IMG/VR virus record: IMGVR_UViG_3300036768_001282
Coordinates: 1-32,912 of that record
Reading direction: 5' to 3' (one strand)
Source of the DNA: a virus
DNA length: 32,912 nt
The stretch's first letter is position 1. The number at the start of each line of letters is the position of its first letter. A program made the translations under genes and the position numbers. Positions 16,146-24,021 of this stretch are shown here, piece after piece. A model generated the notes under the pieces. It was not told the origin of the DNA. It searched no databases and worked only from the letters and a program-made list of their open reading frames with translations.

Positions 16146-16253
16146 ATGTTGAAAAATTTGGTTGACATGTGGTTAAAGATCTCATATTATAATGGAGGTA
16201 CAGTTGATGAAATATTAGCGGTACTTGATCGAACAGAACTAGCAAACAGATAG
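16146..16253 (+). CDS. Possible 35-aa protein between gp33 and gp32
   Basis: ATG 16146 lies eight bases after the gp33 stop. The frame reads MLKNLVDMWLKIS then GGTVDEILAVLDRTELANR. The composition is protein-like: the last part looks like a real helix. There is no good Shine-Dalgarno, and the gp32 promoter (16162-16190) lies inside it, so it may be chance. Conservation in relatives would decide. Confidence 0.35.
   Translation: MLKNLVDMWLKISYYNGGTVDEILAVLDRTELANR
16162..16190 (+). promoter_or_regulatory. Sigma70-type promoter upstream of gp32
   Basis: TTGACA (16162-16167), 17 bases, TATTAT (16185-16190); an overlapping TATAAT is at 16188. The -35 is perfect, and the promoter sits about 95 bases ahead of the gp32 start, giving a leader that might serve autoregulation as in T4 gene 32. 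Confidence 0.75.
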
Positions 16254-16286
16254 ATTCAATTAATTGATGTAATAAGAGGTAAACAT

Positions 16287-17180
16287 ATGAGCTTTGCAGC
16301 TTTGAAAAAATCTAGCAAAACTTCTTTCACTGCTCTCGTTGAGAAAATCAGAGGTGAACAGAAAAGGGCGGTTGATTACAACGAAGGATTCTGGCAGCCA
16401 GAAGTAGATAAAGCAGGAAATGGCTACGCGGTCATCCGATTTTTACCGCCTGTTGAAGGCGAGGATATGCCTTATGTGAAGTTATATAACCACGGATTCA
16501 AAATCGGAGAACGCTGGTATATTGAAAATTGCCCAACGACTATCGGCAAGAGGTGCCCAGTTTGTGATGCAAACAATGAATTGTGGGGAAGCGGTATTCA
16601 AGCAAACCAAGATTTAGTTCGTTTCGAACGTAAACGTCGCCTGAGTTACATTTCTAATATCTTAGTGATTTCTGACCCCAAACATCCCGAAAACGAAGGG
16701 AAAGTGTTCTACTTCCGCTACGGAGCGAAAATCTTTTCGAAGATTATGAGTGCCATTCAGCCTGAATTTGAAGATGAGACTCCATTCAATCCTTTTGATT
16801 TCTGGACTGGGGCAAACTTCAAATTGAAGATTCGTAATTTTGAAGGTTATCGTAATTATGATAAGAGTGAATTTGAATCACCCTCTGCTTTATTTGATGG
16901 TGATGATGAAGCGCTAGAAGCTCTTTGGAAGTCTCAAAAGCCACTTAAAGTTTTAGTGGATGAATCTCAATTCAAACCCTATGAAGAGCTGAAAAGGAAA
17001 TTTGATGAATTGTCAGGCGCAAAATCTCCATTTGCAGCAACTCAGGCTCGTGTGGTTCAAGAAGTTGATGATGAACCTCCATTTGATGTAGATCCTCCGA
17101 AGCATTCCAATAAATCTACAGCTGCGATGGATGATGAGGATGATTTAGCGATGTATGCTAAATTGCTCGAAGGTGAGTAA
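16287..17180 (+). CDS. 32: Single-stranded DNA-binding protein gp32
   Basis: A 297-aa protein (T4 gp32: 301). The N-terminal basic segment (MSFAALKKSSKTSF) is the cooperative domain. The core OB fold has NGYAVIRFLPP and the zinc site His-Cys-Cys-Cys in LYNHGFKIG, ENCPTTIGKRCPVC. The C-terminus is acidic (DDEDDLAMYAKLLEGE) and contacts replication partners. Gp32 coats ssDNA during replication and recombination and autoregulates its own mRNA in T4. It has its own sigma70-like promoter and is closed by a strong terminator. Confidence 0.95.
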   Translation: MSFAALKKSSKTSFTALVEKIRGEQKRAVDYNEGFWQPEVDKAGNGYAVIRFLPPVEGEDMPYVKLYNHGFKIGERWYIENCPTTIGKRCPVCDANNELWGSGIQANQDLVRFERKRRLSYISNILVISDPKHPENEGKVFYFRYGAKIFSKIMSAIQPEFEDETPFNPFDFWTGANFKLKIRNFEGYRNYDKSEFESPSALFDGDDEALEALWKSQKPLKVLVDESQFKPYEELKRKFDELSGAKSPFAATQARVVQEVDDEPPFDVDPPKHSNKSTAAMDDEDDLAMYAKLLEGE

Positions 17181-17201
17181 TTGGCTGTCATATGATCAGG
17201 G

Positions 17202-17228
17202 AGAGGGGCTCTATGGCCCCTCTTTTTT
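17202..17228 (+). terminator. Factor-independent terminator after gp32
   Basis: AGAGGGGC (17202-17209) pairs perfectly with GCCCCTCT (17216-17223) around a six-base loop, and the run of T continues to 17228. A textbook terminator that closes the gp32 transcript. Confidence 0.92.
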
Positions 17229-17236
17229 AATAAATA
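17229..17236 (+). promoter_or_regulatory. Candidate T4-type late promoter box (AATAAATA)
   Basis: AATAAATA follows the terminator and precedes the giant ADP-ribosyltransferase gene by 41 bases. The ATAAATA core is the same as in the boxes at 2262 and 22582, both in intergenic gaps before likely virion genes. Confidence 0.45.
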
Positions 17237-17277
17237 TCTAAACTGTATTCTGGGCGAAAAATAACAAGGGCAACTAC

Positions 17278-20200
17278 ATGAAATTCAAAGAATTCTTAGA
17301 ACTCCAAGAGAATAGTCTGTACACGGATTCTGCCACGAAAAACGCTCTTCTTGCAGATAAAGAGCGCGTGATGGATAGTCTCATGTTCAACTTCTTTGGC
17401 TTTCTTGGATTGTACAAATTGAGTGATACTCGTGGTTATATGAAAAGTTATGAAACAACTGAAGGGAAGTTGATTGTTCATAACATTAGTGATACTAACC
17501 ATGATGTGAGTTTATCAATCAAATTGGCTTACGACGCAGGTCTATTAAATTTGAATGTTGTGAATAAAATGACTCGCTTGCTTGCATTGATCAAACAGAA
17601 AAGATTGAGGAGCGAAGATCTTGATGAAACTTTAATTAGGGCTCTATTAGATGAAATTCATTATGCCACCCATAGGCCTAGTTCAAGAGTCTTTTTATTA
17701 ATACAGGCATTCCATAATGGCGTTCTCGATTTACCTAATTTAGCAAAAGAACTCTATCAACTCGCAAAGCTACGGGAATATAAAAGTATCACAGGTGAAT
17801 TCCGTGATTTAGTTTTAAAAGGGCAGTACAATAGTCTTTTTGCGAAATTAAAACCTCAAGCGAATGTCACTAATGATGCGCCAACCACTTCCGAGATATC
17901 TGCAGCTGACATTCAAGATACGAATAAGCAAAATCAGTCTGGCTCTTCTGAAGTAGAAAAACCAGTTTCGCCTCCACCTTCAAAATTAGGACAAACAGAT
18001 GAGTTCACGGATGGAATTTTTGAAGCTAAGGATCAAGCGCAATTTAAAGATCTGTTCAAAACTTATGATGTTAAAGAATTTGACTTTGATAAGTTCGTAA
18101 AATGGTTCAAATCACCCAAGAACAAAGAAAAGTTTCCTCCTGGAGTTCTAAATAGTCCACTTTGTAAGTGGCTTCTAGAAACCTTAAATTCCTCGAGGGA
18201 TGGGAAAGTACGCCAAGCCATTAATGATATTTTAGAAAAAATTCTGGTTAATTTTGTTTCAAGTTGTGCAGCTTCGAGAGATATAAGAGGATTCCTTGAA
18301 GCTATCAAAGACATCGACCCGAAGGTTGTTCACATAATCGAAATTTCTAGGAAAAGCAAAAAGATACTTGCAGATTCTCTTGATAAACTTCTAGATCTTT
18401 TCGTTTCTGATATTGTCGGAAATGTTCCTGATTTTTCAGACGCCACATTGGCGCAACTTAAAAAACAATATGAATCTTTCAAAACATTTGCGATAAGCGC
18501 TGGATTTGAGGCGAAAATAAATGCAGTTAAAGCAAAAGAAATTTTTGATGCTGGGTTCAATAAGATCAGTGTTTACATTTTAGCCCTAGATCTCGCATAT
18601 ACCACTTACGCGCGAATTGATTATGCCGAGTGGCTTGAAAAAGCTTTTGGCTCTGGAAGTGCAATCATCAAGTCTGGAGCAAATTCTAAAACGCCGCCTC
18701 TCGCATTGAAGAAGAGTGCCTATGATAAAGCACCAGAAGAAGCTAAGCAAGCTTTTCAATTGCTAGTTCGGAATAAAATTCAAGGGGCAGAAATAGTTGA
18801 TGATGATAATGCTGGAACGTTGTGGGCAAAACATTGGATCTATGAAGTAAGTCCGTATAGGCATGATGCACATTTTAAAATGAGCAACTACAATGAAGTT
18901 AATCTCAAAGCATTCACAGAAAATGAAATTAATGCAGCGTATGAAGTGTTTGCCAGCTTGACGCCTGCTACTCTTGCCAATTGTATAGATCTATTCTGTA
19001 GAATTCGCATAATGAGTTTGAATGATAATGGAAAAGCTTACTATAAAAATTTAGTGAAGGTGATCGCCAAATTAATAAAAACAGGTAAAATTGAAGATGT
19101 CAAATTGCTTGTCATTTGCGCAGGCTTGGATGATTTGTTATTTGATGAAGCCACTAAACTGATCTTGAACAACAACAAATATTTGGATGTCTTAAATGAT
19201 GCCATGGAGTTTTTGATTGATCATAGAAATGATTATGATATATCATATGTTTCATTAAAGAAGATTTTTACGTGGTATTCGAAGCTAGCTGAACAAGGGA
19301 AGGTCATTTCTACCGCGAAATTGGTTACCGCAATCAGATTTTATGGTATTGATGCTTATATTATGCCTAAACAAGAGGATGTCGAAGATGTTTTTCTTGT
19401 ATTAAAACATAAACAAGAATCATTTGATTATCTTCGTTGGTTAGTTAAACATAATGATAATTTGAGGAAAAAAATCATTGAATACAACACGACTGCTAGT
19501 CATGGAGGTGATGTTGATCCTGTCAGAGTGCCTTATCCCGCAATTTTCTTATCTGATGAAGATATTACTGATGGAATGATTGTAAATTTCAAGCAGCAGT
19601 GGTCAGTCAATCCTAAATTCAATAACATCTCAGATTATGCTTTCAGTAAGAAATTGACTGATGCTTGCCGTGAAACAATGGAAGAAGTATTGAAAACATC
19701 TGACAGTAAACCACTCATACTGAAGGCATTGAGTGTTGTTGGTGGAAAAGCATTTAATGATTATTTCAACAAAACAGATGTTTCGAAAATAAAAAATATT
19801 TTTTCTGGTAGCTTGACAAAGCCAGAAGATGTCGCTGATATACTTAGATCAATAGCCAGTGATCAGAAATTCATCACTAATATCGGGCCTACTGCTGCCG
19901 CTAAATTTACGACAGTTCTCCAACAAGCCCTTGAGAACAAGAAAAAATTTGATAAATCTTATCGGGATGAAATCCATAAGTTGTTCTGTGAATTTATGGC
20001 TTCAGGGATGGAATCTAACAAATATGATGTTTTAGAGGAAGTTTATAGTAACGCAAAGGGAGAATTCAAGAAAGCAATTGTTGATTATTTTGTGGGTTAT
20101 AGCTTCTTGGAAAAGGCATCCAAAGCTATTTTCGCAGATGACGTTTTAATCAAACCTTATGAAAAACTAAATCAACAGCGCTTACTTGATGTTCTTCGCT

Positions 20201-21204
20201 ATAACAATGTTAATCCGCCTTCTTTGTCAATTCGTGAAGCGCCGACTTTTAAGACTCTTCTGCAAAGAGCAAATATGGCGAATGCTGTTATCTCTGATTT
20301 AAAGGTTGAACAAGTTGAACATAATGAAGAGTCTTTAGAACGGAAGAGTGCTGAGTATGATGTTTTTAATAAGTATCGTCATGGACAGATTGCAGTTAAA
20401 TTCCTTCGTGAATTCAAAGTTAATATTCCAGAACAAGAAAAAGGACAACAGGAATTTTTGAAGTATATGCCTAATACAGATGAGATTGATCCTGCATTTC
20501 ATGGTACAGGATCAGTTGCCGCGTCTATGATTTTACGTTATGGCTTTGCTGTCATTAATAACGATGACGAGATGGTTGTTGGTCGTATGCTTGGTAATGG
20601 AATTTATTTCTCAAATGTGCTTGATAAGGTTGCCCAGTATGTATCTGATGAAGGTTATACGCGCGGTATTGGCACTAAAGGTTATATCTTTCAAATGAAT
20701 GCATTACTCGGCAAAGAAGGTGTTGATTATAGAGCTGCTGGGCTTGGGGGAGACAGCATCATTTCTCCTGAATGGTGTGTATTTCATCTCAATAAACAAC
20801 TCAGAATTTACAAGGCATTTGAAGTTGAAATTATTAGTAAGGATGATATGGATGCCTTGAAAGCAAAATACAAGATAAATGAGGAAACAGCAGTGAGAAT
20901 ACTCACTTTTAAGGAGTTCTTACGTGAAGCAAGAACTCCAGGTAAACAAGTGACTACTTACGTGTTTGTTGATGGAACAATTCCTGTCTCAGAACACAAA
21001 GCGGTTGATTTTGAACAATTCAGGCCTGAACAGTTTGGTCCTCATGTGTGGCTTGAGCCATCTAAGAATGGTCCCATGGTCTGTATCGAACATGATGGAG
21101 AACAAAGTGAAGCATTTTGTGTGAGATTTACGCATGCTTTCATGAGACAAGGACAAGATTTGATGAAGTTCTTGAATTCACTTCGGAAGAAAACGGTTGT
21201 TTAA
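17278..21204 (+). CDS. Giant (1308 aa) PARP-type ADP-ribosyltransferase with capsid-targeting-like N-terminus
   Basis: AAGGG precedes ATG 17278. The N-terminus MKFKEFLELQE resembles the T4 capsid-targeting sequence with an LxE cleavage site. Residues 12-205 are helical; about 205-245 is a Ser/Pro/Gln-rich linker; about 250-1060 is a long helical region with no family I recognise. Residues about 1070-1185 look like a PARP catalytic domain: AFHGTGS (His1075), GNGIYFS (Tyr1110), GYIFQM, and SPEWCVF (Glu1165) with KQLRIYKAFEVEI after it. The H-Y-E triad and its order match PARP/ART-D enzymes, which transfer ADP-ribose from NAD. T4 Alt and Mod enzymes are R-S-E type, so the class differs. After the catalytic domain, a second targeting-like motif (LTFKEFLRE) starts a 100-aa tail. 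Late promoter upstream. Injection is inferred. Confidence 0.75.
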   Translation: MKFKEFLELQENSLYTDSATKNALLADKERVMDSLMFNFFGFLGLYKLSDTRGYMKSYETTEGKLIVHNISDTNHDVSLSIKLAYDAGLLNLNVVNKMTRLLALIKQKRLRSEDLDETLIRALLDEIHYATHRPSSRVFLLIQAFHNGVLDLPNLAKELYQLAKLREYKSITGEFRDLVLKGQYNSLFAKLKPQANVTNDAPTTSEISAADIQDTNKQNQSGSSEVEKPVSPPPSKLGQTDEFTDGIFEAKDQAQFKDLFKTYDVKEFDFDKFVKWFKSPKNKEKFPPGVLNSPLCKWLLETLNSSRDGKVRQAINDILEKILVNFVSSCAASRDIRGFLEAIKDIDPKVVHIIEISRKSKKILADSLDKLLDLFVSDIVGNVPDFSDATLAQLKKQYESFKTFAISAGFEAKINAVKAKEIFDAGFNKISVYILALDLAYTTYARIDYAEWLEKAFGSGSAIIKSGANSKTPPLALKKSAYDKAPEEAKQAFQLLVRNKIQGAEIVDDDNAGTLWAKHWIYEVSPYRHDAHFKMSNYNEVNLKAFTENEINAAYEVFASLTPATLANCIDLFCRIRIMSLNDNGKAYYKNLVKVIAKLIKTGKIEDVKLLVICAGLDDLLFDEATKLILNNNKYLDVLNDAMEFLIDHRNDYDISYVSLKKIFTWYSKLAEQGKVISTAKLVTAIRFYGIDAYIMPKQEDVEDVFLVLKHKQESFDYLRWLVKHNDNLRKKIIEYNTTASHGGDVDPVRVPYPAIFLSDEDITDGMIVNFKQQWSVNPKFNNISDYAFSKKLTDACRETMEEVLKTSDSKPLILKALSVVGGKAFNDYFNKTDVSKIKNIFSGSLTKPEDVADILRSIASDQKFITNIGPTAAAKFTTVLQQALENKKKFDKSYRDEIHKLFCEFMASGMESNKYDVLEEVYSNAKGEFKKAIVDYFVGYSFLEKASKAIFADDVLIKPYEKLNQQRLLDVLRYNNVNPPSLSIREAPTFKTLLQRANMANAVISDLKVEQVEHNEESLERKSAEYDVFNKYRHGQIAVKFLREFKVNIPEQEKGQQEFLKYMPNTDEIDPAFHGTGSVAASMILRYGFAVINNDDEMVVGRMLGNGIYFSNVLDKVAQYVSDEGYTRGIGTKGYIFQMNALLGKEGVDYRAAGLGGDSIISPEWCVFHLNKQLRIYKAFEVEIISKDDMDALKAKYKINEETAVRILTFKEFLREARTPGKQVTTYVFVDGTIPVSEHKAVDFEQFRPEQFGPHVWLEPSKNGPMVCIEHDGEQSEAFCVRFTHAFMRQGQDLMKFLNSLRKKTVV

Positions 21205-21220
21205 ATTGCCTTGATGCTGC

Positions 21221-21268
21221 GTCAGATGTCGAGTATTTCAACTGCAAAACTGATGCTTGACATCTGAC
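21221..21268 (+). repeat. Perfect 10-bp inverted repeat overlapping a promoter -35
   Basis: GTCAGATGTC (21221-21230) and GACATCTGAC (21259-21268) are exact reverse complements separated by 28 bases. The right arm contains most of the TTGACA box. AATTTTTAT follows, so it could act as the terminator of the ADP-ribosyltransferase transcript, as an operator for the downstream promoter, or as both. Confidence 0.65.
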
Positions 21269-21285
21269 AATTTTTATCTTACAAT
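21257..21285 (+). promoter_or_regulatory. Sigma70-type promoter for the 21323-dexA-dsbA genes
   Basis: TTGACA (21257-21262), 17 bases, TACAAT (21280-21285), overlapped by a further TATAAT at 21285. It lies about 40 bases before the 21323 start. The inverted repeat arm covers the -35, suggesting repressible control. Confidence 0.7.
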
Positions 21286-21322
21286 ATAATCTGCAGTTGA
21301 TGATAATAAAGGGAATTTTGAT

Positions 21323-21694
21323 ATGGACTCAAAGCTCAAACAATTGCTAAAGCTTTGGTTTGAGGCTCATGCAATTAACTATATCAGTTGTAATTGTATC
21401 GGTGATGTTGATTTGTCTCAAGAACATTTCAAGATAGTGAACAAGTTAGGATGTGACAAAGAAAGCTGGGTTGCAATTCACAAGAGCATGATTCATGGAG
21501 ATTGGGAAGCAGAATTTGACAATTATGAGGCGGCATGTGATGCTTTAAGTGATCATTTGAAGGAACAGATTGAAGAAGTTGTTTTCTTGTTCGTTCACGA
21601 TCACAGCCACTGCGAAGAAAAAGGATTCGAATTTATTGCTGCTAAATTGGCAGCCATGTACAAGATTCACATGGAACTAAAGAGACTACAATGA
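21323..21694 (+). CDS. Unknown 123-aa protein
   Basis: A soluble, helical, acidic protein beginning MDSKLKQLLKLWFEAH, with five cysteines (two in SCNC) and three closely spaced His in FVHDHSHCEEKG, which together could bind a metal. I recognise no family. It has AAAGGGA about eleven bases upstream and its last four bases overlap the exonuclease gene, so it is the first gene of the dexA-dsbA operon. Confidence 0.55.
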   Translation: MDSKLKQLLKLWFEAHAINYISCNCIGDVDLSQEHFKIVNKLGCDKESWVAIHKSMIHGDWEAEFDNYEAACDALSDHLKEQIEEVVFLFVHDHSHCEEKGFEFIAAKLAAMYKIHMELKRLQ

Positions 21695-22281
21695 TCACGC
21701 ATCTAAATTTTGATATCGAAACACTCGGTAGGAGATCCAATAGCGTAGTATTAAGTTTGGCATGTATTGCTTTCACATTTGAAGATGATACGCCTTATTC
21801 TCAGTACATACTTGATGGTTTTTATGTAAAATTTAATCCCGTAGAACAAATTAAGATGGGCAGGACCGTTGATCAAGATACAATAGAATGGTGGAAGAAG
21901 CAAAGTGAAGAAGCGCGCAAAGTCACGAAACCCAGCAAAGATGATGTTCATGTCAAGCAGGGGCTAAAATTGTTGCGAGAGTATATTGAAAAAACAGACT
22001 ATGATTGGAAGGTTGGTTATTGCTGGAGTCGCGGTAATTACTTTGATTTTCCTATGATAGAGGATCTTCATCGACAGGTTGGATTAGAGTTGCCATTCAA
22101 TACTTGGAAGATTCGCGATATTCGGACTATGATTGATGTATTAACAGGTGATGATAGAGGACAATATGAGTTACGTGGTGGCTTACCTGCTGAGTATGTT
22201 GCTCATCATGCTCTGCATGACGCAGCGTTAGATGTAATGCGGATGAAAGAAATCTTTAAAAGTTTGTTAGAAGGAGAGTGA
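21691..22281 (+). CDS. dexA: DexA-like 3'-5' exonuclease
   Basis: A 196-aa DnaQ-fold exonuclease. The DEDD residues are visible: LNFDIETLG (Asp8, Glu10), WSRGNYFDFPMIEDL (second Asp) and HHALHDAALDVMRM (His and final Asp). In T4, DexA (227 aa) degrades DNA from 3' ends. GGGRTVDQDTIEWW-like spacing (here MGRTVDQDTIEWWKKQ) is shared with T4 DexA and related RNase T-like phage proteins. It overlaps the gene upstream by four bases and is followed directly by dsbA. Confidence 0.82.
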   Translation: MITHLNFDIETLGRRSNSVVLSLACIAFTFEDDTPYSQYILDGFYVKFNPVEQIKMGRTVDQDTIEWWKKQSEEARKVTKPSKDDVHVKQGLKLLREYIEKTDYDWKVGYCWSRGNYFDFPMIEDLHRQVGLELPFNTWKIRDIRTMIDVLTGDDRGQYELRGGLPAEYVAHHALHDAALDVMRMKEIFKSLLEGE

Positions 22282-22282
22282 T

Positions 22283-22576
22283 ATGAAAAAACTTGATTCT
22301 ATGACGACTGAAATGGGTGTAACAATTCCTTCGAATCCACAAGATCGTGCAGCTATCAAAGCTGTTATGAGAGACATTAGCGATGCGATGACCATGATCG
22401 AAGCCAAGAGGGAGTTCATTAAAGAAGAACTGAAAGCTCTTGCTGAAAAGTATGAAATGCCAGTTAAACTGTTAAGAAAGATGGCAAAAGCCTACCACCG
22501 ACAAACGTTTGAAAAAGAAAGACAAGAAATGGAGGATTTTGAAGCTTTGTACGAGTCAATTATCGGGGATGAGTGA
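22283..22576 (+). CDS. dsbA: DsbA-like dsDNA-binding late-transcription factor
   Basis: A 97-aa helical protein (T4 DsbA: 89 aa). The order AIKAVMRDISDAMTMIEAK, EFIKEELKALAEKYEMP, KLLRKMAKAYHRQTF then EDFEALYESI matches the DsbA proteins of T4-like phages, which are small DNA-binding helical proteins annotated as late transcription regulators. GGAGAG precedes its ATG by four bases. With gp33 upstream and a late-promoter box just after it, its role in switching to late genes is plausible. Confidence 0.72.
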   Translation: MKKLDSMTTEMGVTIPSNPQDRAAIKAVMRDISDAMTMIEAKREFIKEELKALAEKYEMPVKLLRKMAKAYHRQTFEKERQEMEDFEALYESIIGDE

Positions 22577-22581
22577 ATTAA

Positions 22582-22589
22582 GATAAATA
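22582..22589 (+). promoter_or_regulatory. Candidate T4-type late promoter box (GATAAATA)
   Basis: GATAAATA sits in the 42-base gap between dsbA and the first tail gene at 22619, 29 bases before that ATG. It is identical over eight bases to the box at 2262. Confidence 0.55.
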
Positions 22590-22618
22590 CATTTGAACTA
22601 TATACAGCAGAAGTTCAA

Positions 22619-22975
22619 ATGAAACCTGCAGTAATAAATCTCACCATTTATCAAGGAAGTACTTTTTCGCAGAAGTTTCAGTGGAAGACAGGAAATCCAC
22701 CAACTCCTGTCAATCTGACTGGCTACACTGCCAGGATGCAAATTCGTGAAAAAATCAAATCTCCTAACTACATCATAAATTTGACTACAGAAAATGGTGG
22801 GATTGTAATAACGAATGCTGCTAATGGAGAATTTTCAGTTGAAATTCCCGCTAACGTAACTGCTTCCATGGATTTTAAAACTGCAGTGTATGATCTTGAA
22901 TTCGTTTCGCCGAGCGGGATTGTAACGAGATTATTTCAAGGAATGGTTATACTTTCTCCTGAGGTGACTAGATAA
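22619..22975 (+). CDS. Tail-fibre-associated Ig-like protein (118 aa)
   Basis: The beginning INLTIYQGSTFSQKFQWK and then PVNLTGYTARMQIREK is a pattern seen in many phages upstream of tail-fibre genes, in small beta-sandwich proteins similar to BppU N-terminal domains. It probably attaches or caps fibre components. No signal peptide or cysteines. A late-promoter-like box precedes it, and the stop overlaps the next ATG region (GATAATG). It opens the receptor-binding cassette. Confidence 0.7.
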   Translation: MKPAVINLTIYQGSTFSQKFQWKTGNPPTPVNLTGYTARMQIREKIKSPNYIINLTTENGGIVITNAANGEFSVEIPANVTASMDFKTAVYDLEFVSPSGIVTRLFQGMVILSPEVTR

Positions 22976-23211
22976 TGTCCGAGACTATTGTCGTTGTAGA
23001 AAATGATACTATAGTAATTACTACAGAAAAAGATCCTGTAGTGATTGAAAAGATTGAAGTGGGACCACAAGGGCCTCCAGGTCCACAAGGTCCTCCTGGG
23101 CCACCAGGCCCTTCGGGAGTAATTAGCGCAGACGCAGGAAATGCTCTTACACACGGATCTGATGGCGGTTTATATTGTCCTGCGGTCATAAGTTCAACGA
23201 TTCATTGGTAA
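22975..23211 (+). CDS. Short collagen-like tail protein (78 aa)
   Basis: An N-terminal beta-like part (MSETIVVVENDTIVITTEKD) is followed by six Gly-x-y triplets (GPQGPPGPQ, GPPGPPGPSG) and then SADAGNALTHGSDGGLY, a phrase I know from phage fibre proteins. Collagen-like stretches trimerise phage fibres. The gene sits between a beta-sandwich fibre protein and other small tail proteins. The codon usage of the repeats is constrained by Gly/Pro, giving locally high GC. Confidence 0.72.
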   Translation: MSETIVVVENDTIVITTEKDPVVIEKIEVGPQGPPGPQGPPGPPGPSGVISADAGNALTHGSDGGLYCPAVISSTIHW

Positions 23212-23226
23212 ATCTAAAGGAGTTAT

Positions 23227-23793
23227 ATGGCAACAATCAAAATTCACAAGACTACTACTTTACCTGGTACGCTCGAAGGGCATAGCGTTTATCTTGTTGC
23301 GCCGTCTTCGAAGCCCAACTACGTCGAAATGTATGTGACGAATTCAGACGGCTCTCAAGCGCGACGTATTATTAACTCAGATGATATCCAGGCCATGATC
23401 GACGCTTCTTTGGCAAGCGTTTCTGGCGGTGTTGAAATTGTGGCGGATATTGCCGCACGCGATGCGCTTACAAAAACTAATGGTAAGTATGTGCTAGTAT
23501 TAGATGCTAGTGCTGATCCAACTGTTAATAGTGGCGCGGCATCTTATGTTTGGCGATCAGCCACTAACGAGTGGATCAAGTTGACTGAATATGAGTCGAT
23601 GGATATGACTATCACGTGGGCGATGATTCAAGGTAAACCGACTTCGTCGCCATCGGCTATCGACTCGGCTGTGGCGAACAGTCACACTCACTCTAACATG
23701 ACGCAACTTTCTAAAATCGGTGAGGATGCAAACGGGGACTTTACTTACAATGGTAATTATCCTAGAGCGAGGTTAGAAACTGCAGGTTGGTAA
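23227..23793 (+). CDS. Tail-fibre cassette protein (188 aa)
   Basis: Starts MATIKIHKTTTLPGTLEGHS and YLVAPSSKPNYVEMYVTN, a compact domain that is also found at the start of the next gene (23797). The middle part (DIAARDALTKTNGKYVLVL) and the end (SHTHSNMTQLSKIGED) resemble linker and metal-binding SHTH elements of phage fibres. Probably a structural fibre component. AAAGGAG precedes the ATG. Confidence 0.65.
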   Translation: MATIKIHKTTTLPGTLEGHSVYLVAPSSKPNYVEMYVTNSDGSQARRIINSDDIQAMIDASLASVSGGVEIVADIAARDALTKTNGKYVLVLDASADPTVNSGAASYVWRSATNEWIKLTEYESMDMTITWAMIQGKPTSSPSAIDSAVANSHTHSNMTQLSKIGEDANGDFTYNGNYPRARLETAGW

Positions 23794-23796
23794 AAT

Positions 23797-24009
23797 ATGG
23801 CTACAATACGTTTCGCTAAAGTTGTGGCAAATTTACCAGCAACTCTTGAGCCCAATACACTTTACTTGGTGCGAGTCGGATCGGGTTTTGATTTATATGC
23901 TTCCGATATGACAGGAAGTGTTGCGTATTTAATCAATAAAGATTCTCCAACCTCCTCCACTAACCTAGGTCTCGTATACGCTATGCGACTTAATATGTTT
24001 GTGCCTTAA
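23797..24009 (+). CDS. Small tail protein related to the N-terminus of the 23227 product (70 aa)
   Basis: MATIRFAKVVANLPATLEPN followed by LYLV, FDLYASDMTGS and YLINKD lines up with the first 55 residues of the 188-aa protein before it (MATIKIHK, LPGTLEGHS, VYLV, MYVTNSDGS, RIINSDD). It therefore looks like a duplicated adaptor domain standing alone. The gene begins three bases after the previous stop. Function is inferred as a fibre connector. Confidence 0.6.
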   Translation: MATIRFAKVVANLPATLEPNTLYLVRVGSGFDLYASDMTGSVAYLINKDSPTSSTNLGLVYAMRLNMFVP

Positions 24010-24021
24010 GGAGTAAAATAC

